Below, piece by piece: positions 1 to 11,364 of a DNA stretch of 64,000 nt. Position numbers and translations under genes: made by a program. The number at the start of each line of letters is the position of its first letter. Positions within the stretch are counted from its first letter, which is position 1. Under the pieces are notes generated by a model. The model did not search any database and was not told where the DNA came from. It saw nothing but the letters and a program-made list of their open reading frames with translations. Source of the DNA: Euglena gracilis (Eukaryota; Euglenida; Euglenophyceae; Euglenales). Where the stretch lies: NCBI GenBank assembly GCA_039621445.1, contig CP154955.1, positions 35,160,640-35,224,639 of the forward strand. Reading direction: 5' to 3'.

Positions 1-61
1 TGGGGGCTCACACTCCAAGTCACAAAATGCATTCCACATTTTATAACAACACATTGAGTTC

Positions 62-184
62 GACCATTCGGGCTCCGCACTTCGAGATGGTGAGGTCCTG
101 CTTTCCTTGCCGGCTGTTCTGTTCTGGTGTGTTTGTGCGTGCGCGGGGGGTGCTTCTTACTGCTTTTTGTTGCCGGAGTTGGCT
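62..184 (+). repeat. DIRS1 5' terminal repeat
   Basis: This block is repeated in direct orientation at the start of DIRS2 (5944-6072). It is also present inverted, in two pieces, at 4995-5027 (complement of 63-95) and 5321-5417 (complement of 88-184). A diverged relative is visible near 5766-5870. It probably holds the element's promoter and terminal repeat. Confidence 0.8.
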
Positions 185-234
185 GATTCCTATTTCTGCC
201 CTTCGACCTCAAGGAGAAAGAATTTCAACTCTAC

Positions 235-1000
235 GAGTGCGGTCAATACGGAAGACAAAGACATTCAAAAATCAAACACGTGTTCAACGGAATTCAATGA
301 AAGATGTGCTGTCAAGAGGAAGTGGGAGCACAAGGAAGTTCAAGACAGACAGCTGAAGCTGGAAAACACCGAGGAACTGCAGGCGCTGGAGTACCTGATG
401 GAGCAGGGCCAACACGTCCGTCCGTGGCCGTCGCAACCCTTCCGCCCCCCAGTTCGTCAGAAATTTCCTGTTTTCAACGAGTGCGGTCAATACGGAAGAC
501 AAAGACATTCAAAAATCAAACACGTGTTCAACGGAATTCAATGAAAGATGTGTTGGAAAAAATGTCACGCTGTCAAGAGGAAGTGGGAGCACAAGGAAGT
601 TCAAGACAGACAGCTGAAGCTGGAAAACACCGAGGAACTGCAGGCGCTGGAGTACCTGATGGAGCAGGGCCAACACGTCCGTCCGTGGCCGTCGCAACCC
701 TTCCGCCCCCCAGTTCGTCAGAAATTTCCTGTTTTCAACGAGTGCGGTCAATACGGAAGACAAAGACATTCAAAAATCAAACACGTGTTCAACGGAATTC
801 AATGAAAGATGTGTTGGAAAAAATTTCACGCTGTCAAGAGGAAGTGGGAGCACAAGGAAGTTCAAGACAGACAGCTGAAGCTGGAAAACACCGAGGAACT
901 GCAGGCGCTGGAGTACCTGATGGAGCAGGGCCAACACGTCCGTCCGTGGCCGTCGCAACCCTTCCGCCCCCCAGTTCGTCAGAAATTTCCTGTTTTCAAC
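235..1000 (+). repeat. Three tandem 261-bp units in the DIRS1 gag region
   Basis: Units begin at 235, 479 and 740. The second and third are 261 bp. The first is 17 bp shorter, lacking a short stretch after its internal ATG. Because 261 is a multiple of three, the array stays in frame and gives an 87-residue protein repeat. DIRS2 has no such triplication, so it arose in this copy. Confidence 0.93.
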
Positions 1001-1816
1001 AAAGCTTTTGTGACGGCCATGGACCCTGGACACTTGTGGTCAGAGCAAAGCGACGGAGAAGCCATCCAGGGCAAGGCCCATTGGGTCATGGGGACCCATC
1101 ACAGTCATCAATCAAGGAAACATTGTCAGGAGAGGGAAAAACAGGTCTGGCAGACTACCCATCCCCCTTCTCATCCCCACCCCTATGGCAGGGGAAATAT
1201 GACAAGTTCAAAGGGTTCAAGTCAGGAAGGTGGAAACCCTCCTCAAAATGGCCATGGCGGCCATCCATCTACAGGGCCTGGGGCCCAAGGCTATGGCAGC
1301 CATCATTCAAAAGGGCATGGTGCCCATTTTCAAGGACACAGAACCCAGAATCCCAGCAGGGGACCCCAGTGGGGAGAGGTATGTCCAACTATCCCCCCAG
1401 AACCCTCAAAATAATTCCCCCCAGGGGAAGCAAGCCACAGCCAAGACAGGTGGCATCAAATCCCTCAGGGAAATTCAGCCATGGTGGCTTATCTGGGGAA
1501 CCAAGAGGGAAAAAGAAGACACAAGAAAAGTGCTGGAGAGAAGGTCAATAGAGACCAGGAAGGCCAGATGGCCCTGAAGGCAAATGGAGGCCATTACAAT
1601 CAAGATATCAAGGCCAATGGAGGCCATTTTAAGCAAATTCAGGTGGCCACTGGAGGCCAGTGCATTCAAGATATCAGCCCTTGGGGGGGAGGCCCAAGAT
1701 TGGCTACACCAGGGCCCCCCCAGAAGGTAATCAGCCCTCACCCCCAGCACTATATGTACCTCCCCACCACAGACCTTCCCCCATCTTTCAAAAGCAGGGG
1801 GAAAGCCTGTCTTTGA
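304..1816 (+). pseudogene. DIRS1 gag-like ORF (frameshifted)
   Basis: One frame is open from 304 to 1551 (415 codons) and the conserved reading continues in another frame at 1481-1816. The N-terminal third is the 87-residue repeat. A motif with tryptophan, paired valines and a basic run near 1020-1070 is shared with DIRS2 and DIRS3. The rest is rich in Gly, His, Pro and Gln and lacks a zinc knuckle. By position it is the capsid-like product of a DIRS element. Function is inferred from position only. Confidence 0.6.
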
Positions 1817-3327
1817 GCAGCCCTATGGCAGGGCCAGAGGAAACCCCAGTGATGGGGCAGCCAGGGGAATGGACCCCAGTGATGGGGCAGCCAGGGGAAA
1901 GGACCCCAGTGATGGGGCCTGTGGAATCCCCAGACACATTACACCCAGGGGTGCCCCCATACAAAGCCCTGCAGGCCAGCATCCCCCATTGGGTCAAGGC
2001 AGGAACCAGCACAGAGGTATTAAACTGAATAAGGGAAGGGGTCAGGGCAGATCGTCCCCTACCCCCTCAGATGGCCTTGAAAGTGCCCTTCAAAACTCCC
2101 CAAGAAATAATGACTGCCCAGAAAATTCTGGGGGAATACGAATGTGCAGGGGCAACCAGGCAAATCACCCCAGAGGAGGCAAAACATTTGGTCCCTTATT
2201 TTATCATTTCCAAAAAGGAAGGCGAAAAGACCAAGGAAAGACTGATTTCATATTGTCGACAGTTAATTCTCCACTTCACCCCCCAGAAATTCAGATTGGA
2301 ACACATGGGAAACATCTTCCCATATCAAAGAAAAGGTTGGTTCTGTGGAAAAATCGACCTGAAAGATGCATATTTCCACTTAAAACTGCACAGCAGTCTG
2401 GAAAAACATGTGTGCATGCAGGTGGGGGGGGAAACGTGGCAATTTCAAGCTGCATGCTTTGGTATAAGCAGCCTGCCACAAAAATTTATGACTCTCATGA
2501 GAGTCTGGGAAAGAAAATGGAGAAGGGAGGGCAAGGTAGTTTTCATCTACCTAGACGACATTTTTCTGTTAGCCCCCAGCAAAAAGACAGCAGCCCAGCA
2601 TTTGGCAGAGATAAAAAGAGACCTTTTACTGGCAGGTTTCAGATTAAACCTCCCCAAATCCTGTCTGGAACCCACACAGGAGATAAAGCATTTGGGTCAG
2701 TGGGTCAATTTGAAAAAAGGCCAGCTGAAAATTCCACAGGAAAAACTAAAATCCTTAAGAAAGGAACTAGGCAAAGTGCTCACAGCAGAAAAAATGAGCT
2801 GCAGAAAACTCAGTTCTATTGTGGGGCAAGTCAGAAGCTATTTAGTCTCAATGCCATTTCACAGAATTCTGACAGATCAACTTTGCAAAATGGTGGATCT
2901 GCACACAAAGTGGGGTTGGGACCACACCCTGACCATTCCCCAGGGTGTCAAAGATCAAATTGTGGAGTTAAAAGCCTTTTTACAGCCAGGTGTGGGCAGG
3001 GCATTTCAGTCCCAGGCCTCTCAGGAGCTGTTCTCAGACAGCAGCACCTGGCAGTGGGGGGGGCTGGACAAAAACTCTGGTCAAAAGGTCCAAGATTTCT
3101 GGAGGGACCTGCATGTCCTTCACATAAATCAAAAAGAATTACAAGCTGCAGTGGAAACTGTAAAGGCTTTGGCAAAACCAAAACAAACCATTGTTCTTCA
3201 TGTGGACAGCCAGGTGGCTGTAAGTTACTTAACAAAATGGGGAGGCAAAAAGCCATACCTAAATTCCATCCTAAAACCCCTTCTATACAATTGCCAAGAA
3301 AAGGAAATCAATTTTCAGGTGGTTTAG
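1660..3327 (+). pseudogene. DIRS1 reverse transcriptase-RNase H
   Basis: This would encode the polymerase that copies element RNA into DNA. The catalytic box YLDD is at 2548-2559, in a DIRS-type palm. RNase H follows, with an FSDSS aspartate, a KEL glutamate and an LHVDS aspartate between about 3030 and 3230. The frame is shared with an upstream segment from 1660 but is broken by a TGA at 2026-2028. It ends at a TAG at 3325-3327 where DIRS2 has tryptophan. The ATG at 2071 is the first start after the TGA. Confidence 0.85.
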
Positions 3328-3868
3328 GTTCCCACAAAGAACAATTGGCAGACTCCCTGACCAGGGAACAAAAAGGTCCAGGGGATTACACCCTGAACAT
3401 GACCATTTTTCACCAGATTCTGAAGTTTTTCAAAAACCACATCACCCCAGAGGTGGACATGTTTTGCACACCCAGCAACAAAAAATTCCCCAAGTTCATT
3501 TGTCGATACCCCACCAAGGGGCTTTGTTGGTGGATGCTCTGAAGGCAGATTTAAAGGGTCTCCCACCAGTTTATGCCAACCCCCCCTGGAGCATCATCCC
3601 CCAGTGGGTTCAGAGATTGATGCTAAACCCAGACCTGAGTTGTCTGTTGATTATACCCCACTGGGCTTCGACGTCATGGTGGCGCCAATTAATGTCAATC
3701 AGGCAGCCAGGCAGCAAAGTTTTGTTGGTACCCACCCAGTGGGGTCTGTTCACCAACTGCTTGGGGGAGGAGATGCCCCCCCCAAGGTGGAATTTGGCCT
3801 GCTTGATTGTGTCAGGCAAATATTACAATCCCAGGAAGTTTCGATGTCCAGTATCGACACTTACATAA
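3328..3868 (+). pseudogene. DIRS1 NPPW methyltransferase-like domain
   Basis: After the TAG the reading continues, with a one-base loss near 3339 and another shift near 3510, into a domain with a VDMFCTP start and an NPPW box (about 3579-3590). NPPW resembles the catalytic D/N-P-P-Y/W/F box of adenine-N6 methyltransferases. A related domain sits between RNase H and recombinase in many DIRS elements. The same domain occurs in gypsy elements C, F and G here. Activity is unknown and this copy is broken. Confidence 0.7.
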
Positions 3869-4675
3869 AAAATCTGGGAAATGGCAAAAGATATGACTCA
3901 GACTTCAGGACTTTGAGGGGCCAATTGCTGCACAAAGGGGTGCCCCTGCAGGACTGCACAGTCCACAAGATGGCCGAGGCCATCCTTGATCTTGCCACCC
4001 ACAGCCTCAACACTGCACGAAATGCATATGCAGCAGTTTTATTACTCCCAGGGTTAGGGTCATTGAGGTTTTCCCCTCTTTTGTCCCCATTGAAGAGGAA
4101 ATGGAATTCCAATGTCTGCAAGTATGCCCATTTTTGGGACCCCACTGATTTCCTAGACAACATCATCAGGAGATCCAAACCGCTCTCAGGACTGTCTGTG
4201 AAAGAGCTCAGAAACAGGCTCATCATCTGGTGGAGGCGGTTGGCCTCCACAGGGGGGTTGATTTAGCCAGGACACAGCGGAAAATCAGTTTCGTGGGAGA
4301 AAAAATTTTCATTTTATTGCAAAGGAAAGGGTGGCAATTCCCAAGATGGGAGGAGGTTTTGATTTTACTACACACCCCCCTCATCAGCCCCTGGCATTTA
4401 TTGAAAGAGTATGTGGAAAGGACAGCCCACATGGTTGGACACAAAAATAATTTGTTATGGTCTTTGGATGGCAAAAGACCTTTGACATCAGAAATGGTGA
4501 ATTCCTTCACCAAAGAAATTCTGCAGGAGGGGGGGGTGGACACCACCCACTGGAAACCCCACAGCACCAGAGGGGCTGGGGTTTTAATGTGGAAAAATGC
4601 TGGTTTGCAAGTGGAAGAAGTCAGCAATTGGGTCAGTGGAAAAATTTTGGGGCATTCCAAGCCCATTATTTGAGG
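3840..4675 (+). pseudogene. DIRS1 tyrosine recombinase
   Basis: This encodes the recombinase that inserts a circular DIRS intermediate. The C-terminal catalytic HxxR box reads HSTR at 4560-4571. The tyrosine is in an HYLR context (tyrosine codon 4667-4669). Two frameshifts, near 4240 and near 4650, separate the N-terminal half, the HxxR part and the tyrosine. Without them the arrangement matches DIRS recombinases. The 5' end overlaps the preceding domain in another frame, as usual in DIRS elements. Confidence 0.82.
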
Positions 4676-4730
4676 CAAGGTGTGGTGTCAAAAATTCAGT
4701 GTTCCCACCCATCAGAATCCCTTTTGTTTC

Positions 4731-4935
4731 AAAACGGCTTTTCGGCAAAACGGCGAAAAAGCCGTTCAGCTGTCAGCAAAACGGCAAAAAAGCCGTTTCA
4801 CCGTTGGCAAAACGGCAAAAAAACCGTTTTGCCGTTTGGAAAACGGCAAAAAATCCGTTTCGCCGGTGGCAAAACGGCGAAAAAGCCGTTGTGCCAGCCA
4901 AAAGTGAGAAAAATGGCAAAAAAGCCGAAAAGCCG
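4731..4935 (+). repeat. Array of short palindromic units, 3' side of DIRS1
   Basis: About five units of 31-32 bp each contain an inverted pair of the type AACGGC...GCCGTT around an A-rich centre, so each unit can form a hairpin. The array follows the recombinase gene directly and precedes the inverted terminal repeats. DIRS2 is truncated before this region, so it cannot be compared. Confidence 0.85.
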
Positions 4936-4994
4936 AAATGAAACACATACGGGTGGGAACAAGAATATTATGGCCCAAAGGGGGGTGCACAGTA

Positions 4995-5476
4995 CCTCAC
5001 CATCTCGAAGTGCGGAGCCCGAATGGTTTCGGACTCCCACGACAGAGGAAGGGGGAGGAAGGGACCAAGAGGGCGAAGCACAAGAAGATGGTGAGCCAAA
5101 CCCTCCCACCCAAAAAATCAGCAGAAAAAGAAAGACATCCCAACCAGAAAGGGGACCCCCGACCAAGCAGCCCCAACCACCCACCCAGACACACACCAGA
5201 AAGAGACAACCATCCCCATCGAGGGGGGGGCCCGCCACCAAGCGACCCTGGGAGAGGGGGGGGGGGGCGTGGCCACGACGGTTCAGCTTCGCCAAAGTGT
5301 CGGAGGAGGCCTCATCATCGCCAACTCCGGCAACAAAGGCGCAGTAAGAAGCACCCCCCGCGCACGCACAAACACACCAGAACAGAACAGCCGGCAAGGA
5401 AAGCAGGACCTCACCATCTTCTTGTGCTTCGCCCTCTTGGTCCCTTCCTCCCCCTTCCTCTGTCGTGGAAGTCCGA
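4995..5476 (+). repeat. Permuted inverted repeats at the DIRS1 3' end
   Basis: 4995-5027 is the complement of 63-95 and 5321-5417 the complement of 88-184, in the opposite order to a simple inverted repeat. A second pair, 5031-5095 and 5411-5476, is a near-perfect 65-bp inverted repeat. A 3' side whose parts match both sides of the 5' repeat in circularly permuted order fits the internal complementary region DIRS elements use to make circles. The precise end of the element is not certain. Confidence 0.75.
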
Positions 5477-5943
5477 AAGCGGGGCTATGGCAGCCAAACC
5501 CACACAGGCCATGGAGGCAACAAAGGCCATGACGGCACAACCAGCCATGAAGGCATCTGGATTTGCAGAAATCGGTGGAACAAAGGCGAATGTGGCCACC
5601 AGCTCCAAGGTCCCATAGGACATGACAGGGTCAAGAGGTCAAACACCATCCCCACCCTTTCTCATTCACAACACCCCTCAGGGGTCAAGGGTGGGGACCC
5701 AAGAAACCCTCAAGATTGAGACACCGAGGGCGAAGCACAAAGACCTTGCGAGGCCATGCATTGTTCGCCGGCGGCTGTTTGGACGGTCTGTTTGCGCTGG
5801 GTTAGGAGACCCTGCTTAGCGACTTTTTCGCCGGAGTTGGCTGATTCTTAATTTGCCCTTCGACACCCAGAAGAAAGGAACTACAAAGACCCGAGAATTA
5901 AAAGAAGATGAAGAAGGCCAATCAACCGATTCAAATTATCCCG
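5477..5943. other. Junction with DIRS fragments
   Basis: No intact gene is visible. A stretch at about 5480-5620 resembles the repetitive gag region of the DIRS elements. 5766-5890 resembles a diverged DIRS 5' repeat. This is probably the remnant of an older copy between DIRS1 and DIRS2. Confidence 0.5.
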
Positions 5944-6167
5944 GACCATTCGGGCTCCGCACTGCGAGATGGTGAGGTCCTGCTTTCCTTGCCGGCTGTT
6001 CTGTTCTGTGTTTGTGCGTGCGCGGGGGGTGCTTCTTACTGCTTTTTGTTGCCGGAGTTGGCTGATTCCTGTTTCTGCCGTTCGACCTCAAGGAGAAAGA
6101 GTTTTACTTTTACGAGTTCAAGTGGAATTATTTTACGAGGAGTACTACTTTCCCGAAGACCATCACT

Positions 6168-7082
6168 TTGACCAACTGGTGGACCGAACTTTTTCGGATC
6201 TTCAACTTCCTGACGGAAGAATTCAACTCTTCGAGTTCAACTGGAATTATTCACAGAAGTATTGCAATTGCCACAACAGAGATCAACAACTGGACTTCCA
6301 TGAAGAATGAATTTCAAAGAAACTCTGAATTTCAAGAAGAACTTCAAAGAACTTCCAAGAAGTCAGCTGAATCTGGGGAAGGTGGAGACACAGCAGCAGC
6401 TGCAGAAGCTGGAGGGGCGGCAGCAGCACACCGTTCCGTGGCCATCGCAACCCCCCCACCCCCCAGAGCATCAGCGATTTCAAAATCCCCCTCTCAACAT
6501 GAGAATGGCCATGGAACATGGACAACTGTGGTCAGGAGGACAAGAAGACAGAAGGGGAAGACCATCACAGGTCCAACAGACTCCCCCCTTTTTTCTATGT
6601 CCCCCCCCTTCCAGGGGAAAAAGCAAAGGCTATGACAGCCTCTCAAGAAATATCAGAAATCCAAAGGATTCAAATCAAAATCAAGGCTATGGCAGCCATC
6701 ATTGGACAGGGCCTGGGGCCCAGAATCATGGCTATGGCAGCCATCATCCAAGAGGGCAGTGGGCCCAAGTGCAAGGCTATGGCAGCCTGTGTCCAAACCT
6801 GGACAGATCCCACTGGGGAAAGGTATGTCCAACTTACCCCACAGCTCTCTCAAACATAAACCCCTCAGGAGCTGCCCATCCAAGCAAGCAGCCACCCTTT
6901 CAGGGAAGGCCAATGGAGGCCATTATATCCAAGAGGCCAATGGAGGCCAGGGGGAAAATATCAAGGCCAATGGAGGCCATTTCAATCAAAATCAGGTGGC
7001 CATGGGAGGCCCATGCATTCAAGACCACAGCCCTTGGGGGGGAGGCCCAAGATTGGCTCAGACAAGCCCCCCCAGAAGATAA
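6168..7082 (+). pseudogene. DIRS2 gag-like region (frameshifted)
   Basis: The frame matching DIRS1 gag is 6168-6635 (155 codons), then 6702-7082 after a shift. Another frame, 6307-7422, is also open for 371 codons, but it is not the frame conserved between the copies. That frame contains GYGSHH and DPSDGAA repeats caused by short DNA repeats. There is no zinc knuckle. Role inferred from position. Confidence 0.5.
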
Positions 7083-7412
7083 TCAGCCCAGCCTTATATG
7101 TACCCCCCCACTGCAGACACAGACCTTCCCCCATCTTTCAAACACAGGGGGAAAGCCTGTCTTTGAGCAACCCTATGGCAGGGCCAGAGGTGACCCCAGT
7201 GATGGGGCAGCCAGAGCTGACCCCAGTGATGGGGCAGCCAGGGGGAAGGACCCCAGTGATGGGGCCTTTGGAATCCCCAGACACATTACACCCAGGGGTG
7301 CCCCCCTACAGGGGCCTGCAGACCAGCATTCCCCATTGGGTCGAGGCAGGAGCCAGCACAGAGATATTAAACCTGATAAGGGAAGGGGTCAGGGCAGATC
7401 TTCCCCCCTCAG

Positions 7413-8405
7413 ATGTCCTTAAAAGTCCCCTTCAAAAACCCCCAAGAAATAAGGACTGCCCAGAAAATTCTGGGGGAATACGAATGTGCAGGGGCAGCCA
7501 GGCAAATCACCCCACAGGAGGCAAAACATTTTGTCCCTTATTTTATCATTTCCAAAAAGGAAGGCGAAAAGACCAAGGAAAGACTGATTTCATATTGTCG
7601 ACAGTTAATTCTCCACTTCACCCCCCAGAAATTCAGATTGGAACACATGGGAAACATCTTCCCATATCAAAGAAAAGGTTGGTTCTGTGGAAAAATCGAC
7701 CTGAAAGATGCATATTTCCACTTAAAACTGCACAGCAGTCTGGAAAAACATGTGTGCATGCAGGTGGGGGGGGAAACGTGGCAATTTCAAGCTGCATGCT
7801 TTGGTATAAGCAGCCTGCCACAAAAATTTATGACTCTTATGAGAGTCTGGGAAAGAAAATGGAGAAAGGAAGGCAAGGTAGTTTTCATCTACCTGGACGA
7901 CGTTTTGCTGTTAGCCCCCAGCAAAAAGACAGCAGCCCAACATTTGGCAGAAGTAAAAACAGACCTTTTACTGGCAGGTTTCAGATTAAACCTCCCCAAA
8001 TCCTGTCTGGAACCAACACAGGAAATAAAACATTTGGGCCAATGGATCAATTTGAAAAAAGGCCAATTGGAAATTCCTCAGGAAAAACTAAAATCCTTAA
8101 GAAAGGAGCTAGGCAAAGTGCTCACAGCACAGAAAATGAGCTGCAGAAAACTCAGTTCTATTGTGGGACAAGGCAGAAGCTATTTAGTTTCAATGCCATT
8201 TCTCAGAATTCTGACAGATCAACTTTGCAAAATGGTGGATTTGCACACAAAGTGGGGGTGGGACCACACCCTGACCATTCCCCAGGGTGTCAAAGATCAA
8301 ATTGTGGAGTTAAAAGCCTTTTTACAGCCAGGTGTGGGCAGGGCATTTCAGTCCCAGGCCTCTCAGGAGCTCTTTCAGACAGCAGCACCTGGCAGTGGGG
8401 GGGGG
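7413..8405 (+). pseudogene. DIRS2 reverse transcriptase
   Basis: This is the DIRS RT with YLDD at 7890-7901, nearly identical to DIRS1. The frame opens at the ATG at 7413 and stays open through the palm and thumb. An upstream segment (about 7270-7410) belongs to the same protein but lies in another frame. A run of G at 8397-8409, longer than in DIRS1, shifts RNase H out of this frame, so the natural fusion is broken or the run is miscounted. Confidence 0.85.
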
Positions 8406-9216
8406 GGGGCTGGACAAAGCTTCAGGCCAAAAGGTGCAGGATTTTTGGAGGGACCTGCATGTCCTTCACATAAATCAAAAAGAATTACAAGCTGCAGTGG
8501 AAACATTAAAGGCACTAGCCAAACCAAAACAAACAATTGTGCTCCACGTGGACAGCCAGGTGGCTGTAAGTTATTTAACAAAATGGGGAGGCAAAAAGCC
8601 ATACCTAAATTCCATCTTAAAACCCCTGCTGTATCATAGCCAAGAAAAGCAAATCAATTTGCAGGTGGTTTGGGTTCCCACAAAGGAGCAATTGGCAGAC
8701 TCCCTGACCAGGGAGCAAAAGGACCCAGGGGATTATACCCTAAACCTAAACATCTTTCACAAAATTGTTCAGTTTTTCAGAAAGGAAATCACCTTAGAGG
8801 TGGACATGTTTTGCACACCCAGCAACAAAAAATTCCCCAAGTTTGTTTGTCGATACTCCCACCAAGGGGCTTTGCTGGTGGATGCCTTGAAGGCAGTTTT
8901 GAGGGGCCTCCCCCCAGTTTATGCAAACCCCCCCTGGAGCATCATTCCCCAATGGGTTCAGAGATTAATGTTAAACCCAGACCTGAGTTGTCTGTTGATC
9001 GTACCCCACTGGTCTTCGACATCATGGTGGCGCCAATTAATGTCAATCAGGCAGCCAGGCAGCAAGGTTTTGCTAGTACCCCCCCAGTGGGGTCTGTTCA
9101 CCAACTGCTGGGGGGAGGAGATGCCCCCCCCAAGGAGGAATTTGGCCTGCTTGATTGTGTCAAGCAAATATTACAATCCCAGAAAGTTTCGATGTCCAGT
9201 ATCGATACTTACATAA
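8332..9216 (+). pseudogene. DIRS2 RNase H plus NPPW methyltransferase-like domain
   Basis: After the G run this frame carries RNase H (KEL and LHVDS boxes, about 8480-8570) and then a clean NPPW domain (VDMFCTP at about 8799, NPPW at about 8928) in one open frame. It is the best DIRS example here of the RNase H-NPPW fusion, and it ends by overlapping the recombinase frame. It is probably the C-terminal part of the RT polyprotein. Confidence 0.8.
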
Positions 9217-9974
9217 AAAATCAGGGAAATGGCAAAAGATATGACTCAGACTTCAGGACTTTGATGGGCCAATTGCTGCACAAAGGGGTGCCCCTGCAGG
9301 ACTGCACAGTCCACAAGATGGCCGAGGCCATCCTTGATCTGGCTGCCCACAGCCTCAACACTGCACGAAATGCATATGCAGCAGTTTTATTACTCCCAGG
9401 GTTTGGGTCATTGAGGTTTTCCCCTCTTTTGTCTCCGTTGAAAAGGAAATGGAATTCCAATGTCTGCAAGTATGCCCATTTTTGGGTCCCCACTGATTTC
9501 TTAGAAAACATCATCAGGAAATCCAAACCCCTCTCAGACCTATCTGTGAAAGAGCTCAGAAACAGACTCATCATCTGTTGGAGGCTGTTTGCACTCCACA
9601 GGGGGGTTGATTTAGCCAGGACACAGCGGAAAATAAGTTTCGTGGGAGAAAAAAATTTTATTTTATTGCAAAGGAAAGGGTGGCAATTCCCAAGATGGGA
9701 GGAGATTTTGAATTTGCCACACACCCCCCTCATCAGCCCCTGGCATTTATTGAAAGAGTATGTGGAAAGGACAGCCCACATGGTTGGGAACAAAAATAAT
9801 TTGTTATGGTCTTTGGATGGCAAAAGACCTTTGACATCAGAAAGGGTGAATTCCCTTACCAGAGAAATTCTGCAGGAGGGGGGGGTGGACACCACCCACT
9901 GGAAACCCCACAGCACCAGAGGGGCTGGGGTTTTATGGTGGAAGTGGAAGAAGGACCTTTTCTATGTGAAATAA
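9192..9974 (+). pseudogene. DIRS2 tyrosine recombinase, truncated
   Basis: The frame is open through the region broken in DIRS1, up to the HSTR box near 9911. About 30 bases on, homology ends. The catalytic tyrosine is absent and the last residues are junction sequence. The frame is open well upstream of 9192 in overlap with the previous gene. The chosen start is the first ATG in clearly conserved recombinase sequence. Confidence 0.8.
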
Positions 9975-10014
9975 TTTTTTCCACAACATATTCCCCGGGG
10001 GTAGCTTCCACATC

Positions 10015-11180
10015 CTAGGTTTCGCTTTGGTAAAAATTCAATGGTAGGGGTTCTCCAACGAATTTGTCTTCCGCATGCAATTTCAATTGTGTGATGTGCA
10101 CGCTTTGCATTACACCAGGTTTCACCTGAATCTGGTATGAACCTTGACTCAAACGCCGTTTAACCTCACAAGGTCCCAACCAACGGCTTTTCAAGTTTGC
10201 TTGCAAAATGGACGGACGCAAATACCAAACCTTTTGCCCAATGTCTAAAATTGGTTTTTCGACCCTTTGAGAGTTCAAATCCTCAAAACGTTGCAAATGA
10301 ACGGTGTTCATTTTTTCGACAATTTTTGAATGCAACTCGGACATTCCTTTGGAAAAATCTGAAGCTTCTTCCGCTTCGCGGGGAATGGGAAGAGGAAAAC
10401 CGGCCGATGGCATTTTTCGTCCAAAAATAATTTCATAGGGGGATAAGCCACTTGGCCCAGGGATGTTATGAAATTTCCTCCTCACCAACGGCAAAATTTC
10501 AAACCAAGTTGTGTCCATCTCATCGAAAACTTTCCGAAGCCAAGTTTTAAATTCCTTTCCTTGCACCTCTGCCCTACCGTTGGCTTGATGGTAATACGCT
10601 TGCTCCTTTGCGCTTCGTATTCCCATGCAACCGCACATCGTGAGCCACCATGCCCCTGAAAATTGTGGGCTTGGTCACTCGTGGTGACAGTTGGCAAGCC
10701 GAATAAATCCAAACACCGATTAAACATTTCCTTAGCCACCGCCTTAGCCGTACACCCTTTTCTCGCATGGGGTGTTACTATTGTCCAACCGCTTAGGCGA
10801 TCCACACAACCCGCCGTGCAATCAAATTCTTGCCCGTCAAATTTTACACGGGGCATGTTAAAGAGGTTGATCGAAACGCTTGACCCCAAAAATGGTGGTA
10901 TGATGCTGGGACGCAAAGGCCCCTTCAAATAAAAACGCGGGGGGCTGTGCGCTTGACAAGTTTCGCACATTTTAGAAACCGAAAAAGTGATTTCCTTTGC
11001 CCCCACCAAGGGTGAAAAAAAATGAAAACGTTTTGCTATTTCCAACCACAACCTTTCCCCACCCACATGTCCCACGTGGGCGTGGTACTCCCATACAAAA
11101 GGTCCAGTTACACCGGCGGGTACACACAAAAGACCTTGGAAAATAGCCGGTTGTCCAAAATTTGAAGATTTTAAGGCCAA
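10015..11180 (-). pseudogene. Gypsy A integrase (frameshifted)
   Basis: The N-terminal frame (10482-11180) has the zinc-binding HxxxxH and CETC pairs and the middle catalytic aspartate in TTSDQA. The C-terminal frame (10015-10638) has the catalytic glutamate in NGRAE and the C-terminal domain with a WLGPCEV box. Two frames mean one shift near 10600. The first catalytic aspartate, expected in the SIDLFNMP-like stretch, is asparagine, so the enzyme would be inactive even if the shift were an error. No chromodomain is seen. Confidence 0.85.
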
Positions 11181-11364
11181 TTTTCCGAATGCGGTTTGTG
11201 TACCTCCTCCCGAATATCCTTAAAATACACGCACCGAATCCCGGTGCATCACAGGTTCCTTGGACTAACTTTCGTCCTCCCCCTCTTTATTTTCTGGGCT
11301 ATCAAGGGGAAAATGCTGCCCGGGAAAGTTTTCCGTCTCCCCCCCTTCATTGCCCATGACATCC

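Larger units (their letters stand above)
62..5476 (+). mobile_element. DIRS-like retrotransposon copy 1 (DIRS1)
   Basis: The order gag-like ORF, reverse transcriptase, RNase H, NPPW methyltransferase-like domain, tyrosine recombinase is that of DIRS elements, which integrate through a recombinase rather than a DDE integrase. There are no LTRs. The 5' end (62-184) recurs in inverted, permuted form at 4995-5417, as expected of DIRS terminal and internal complementary repeats. The coding part is nearly identical to DIRS2 at 5944-9955, so both are fairly recent copies. Both are damaged by stops and frameshifts. The exact outer ends are uncertain. Confidence 0.88.
5944..9955 (+). mobile_element. 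DIRS-like retrotransposon copy 2 (DIRS2), 3'-truncated
   Basis: It starts with the same 5' repeat as DIRS1 and follows it through gag, RT, RNase H, NPPW domain and most of the recombinase. Homology stops at about 9950, inside the recombinase gene, where minus-strand gypsy A sequence begins. No 3' repeats are present. It lacks the gag triplication of DIRS1. Confidence 0.87.

Noticed and set aside
1869-3542. A 557-codon plus-strand ORF overlapping DIRS1 RT
   Set aside because: It is mostly an out-of-frame shadow of RT, rich in Lys, Gln and Ser; only its last part is the genuine continuation after the RT frameshift.
4798-5397. A 199-codon minus-strand ORF as a real gene
   Set aside because: It runs across the palindromic array and inverted terminal repeats of DIRS1; its composition is explained by those repeats.
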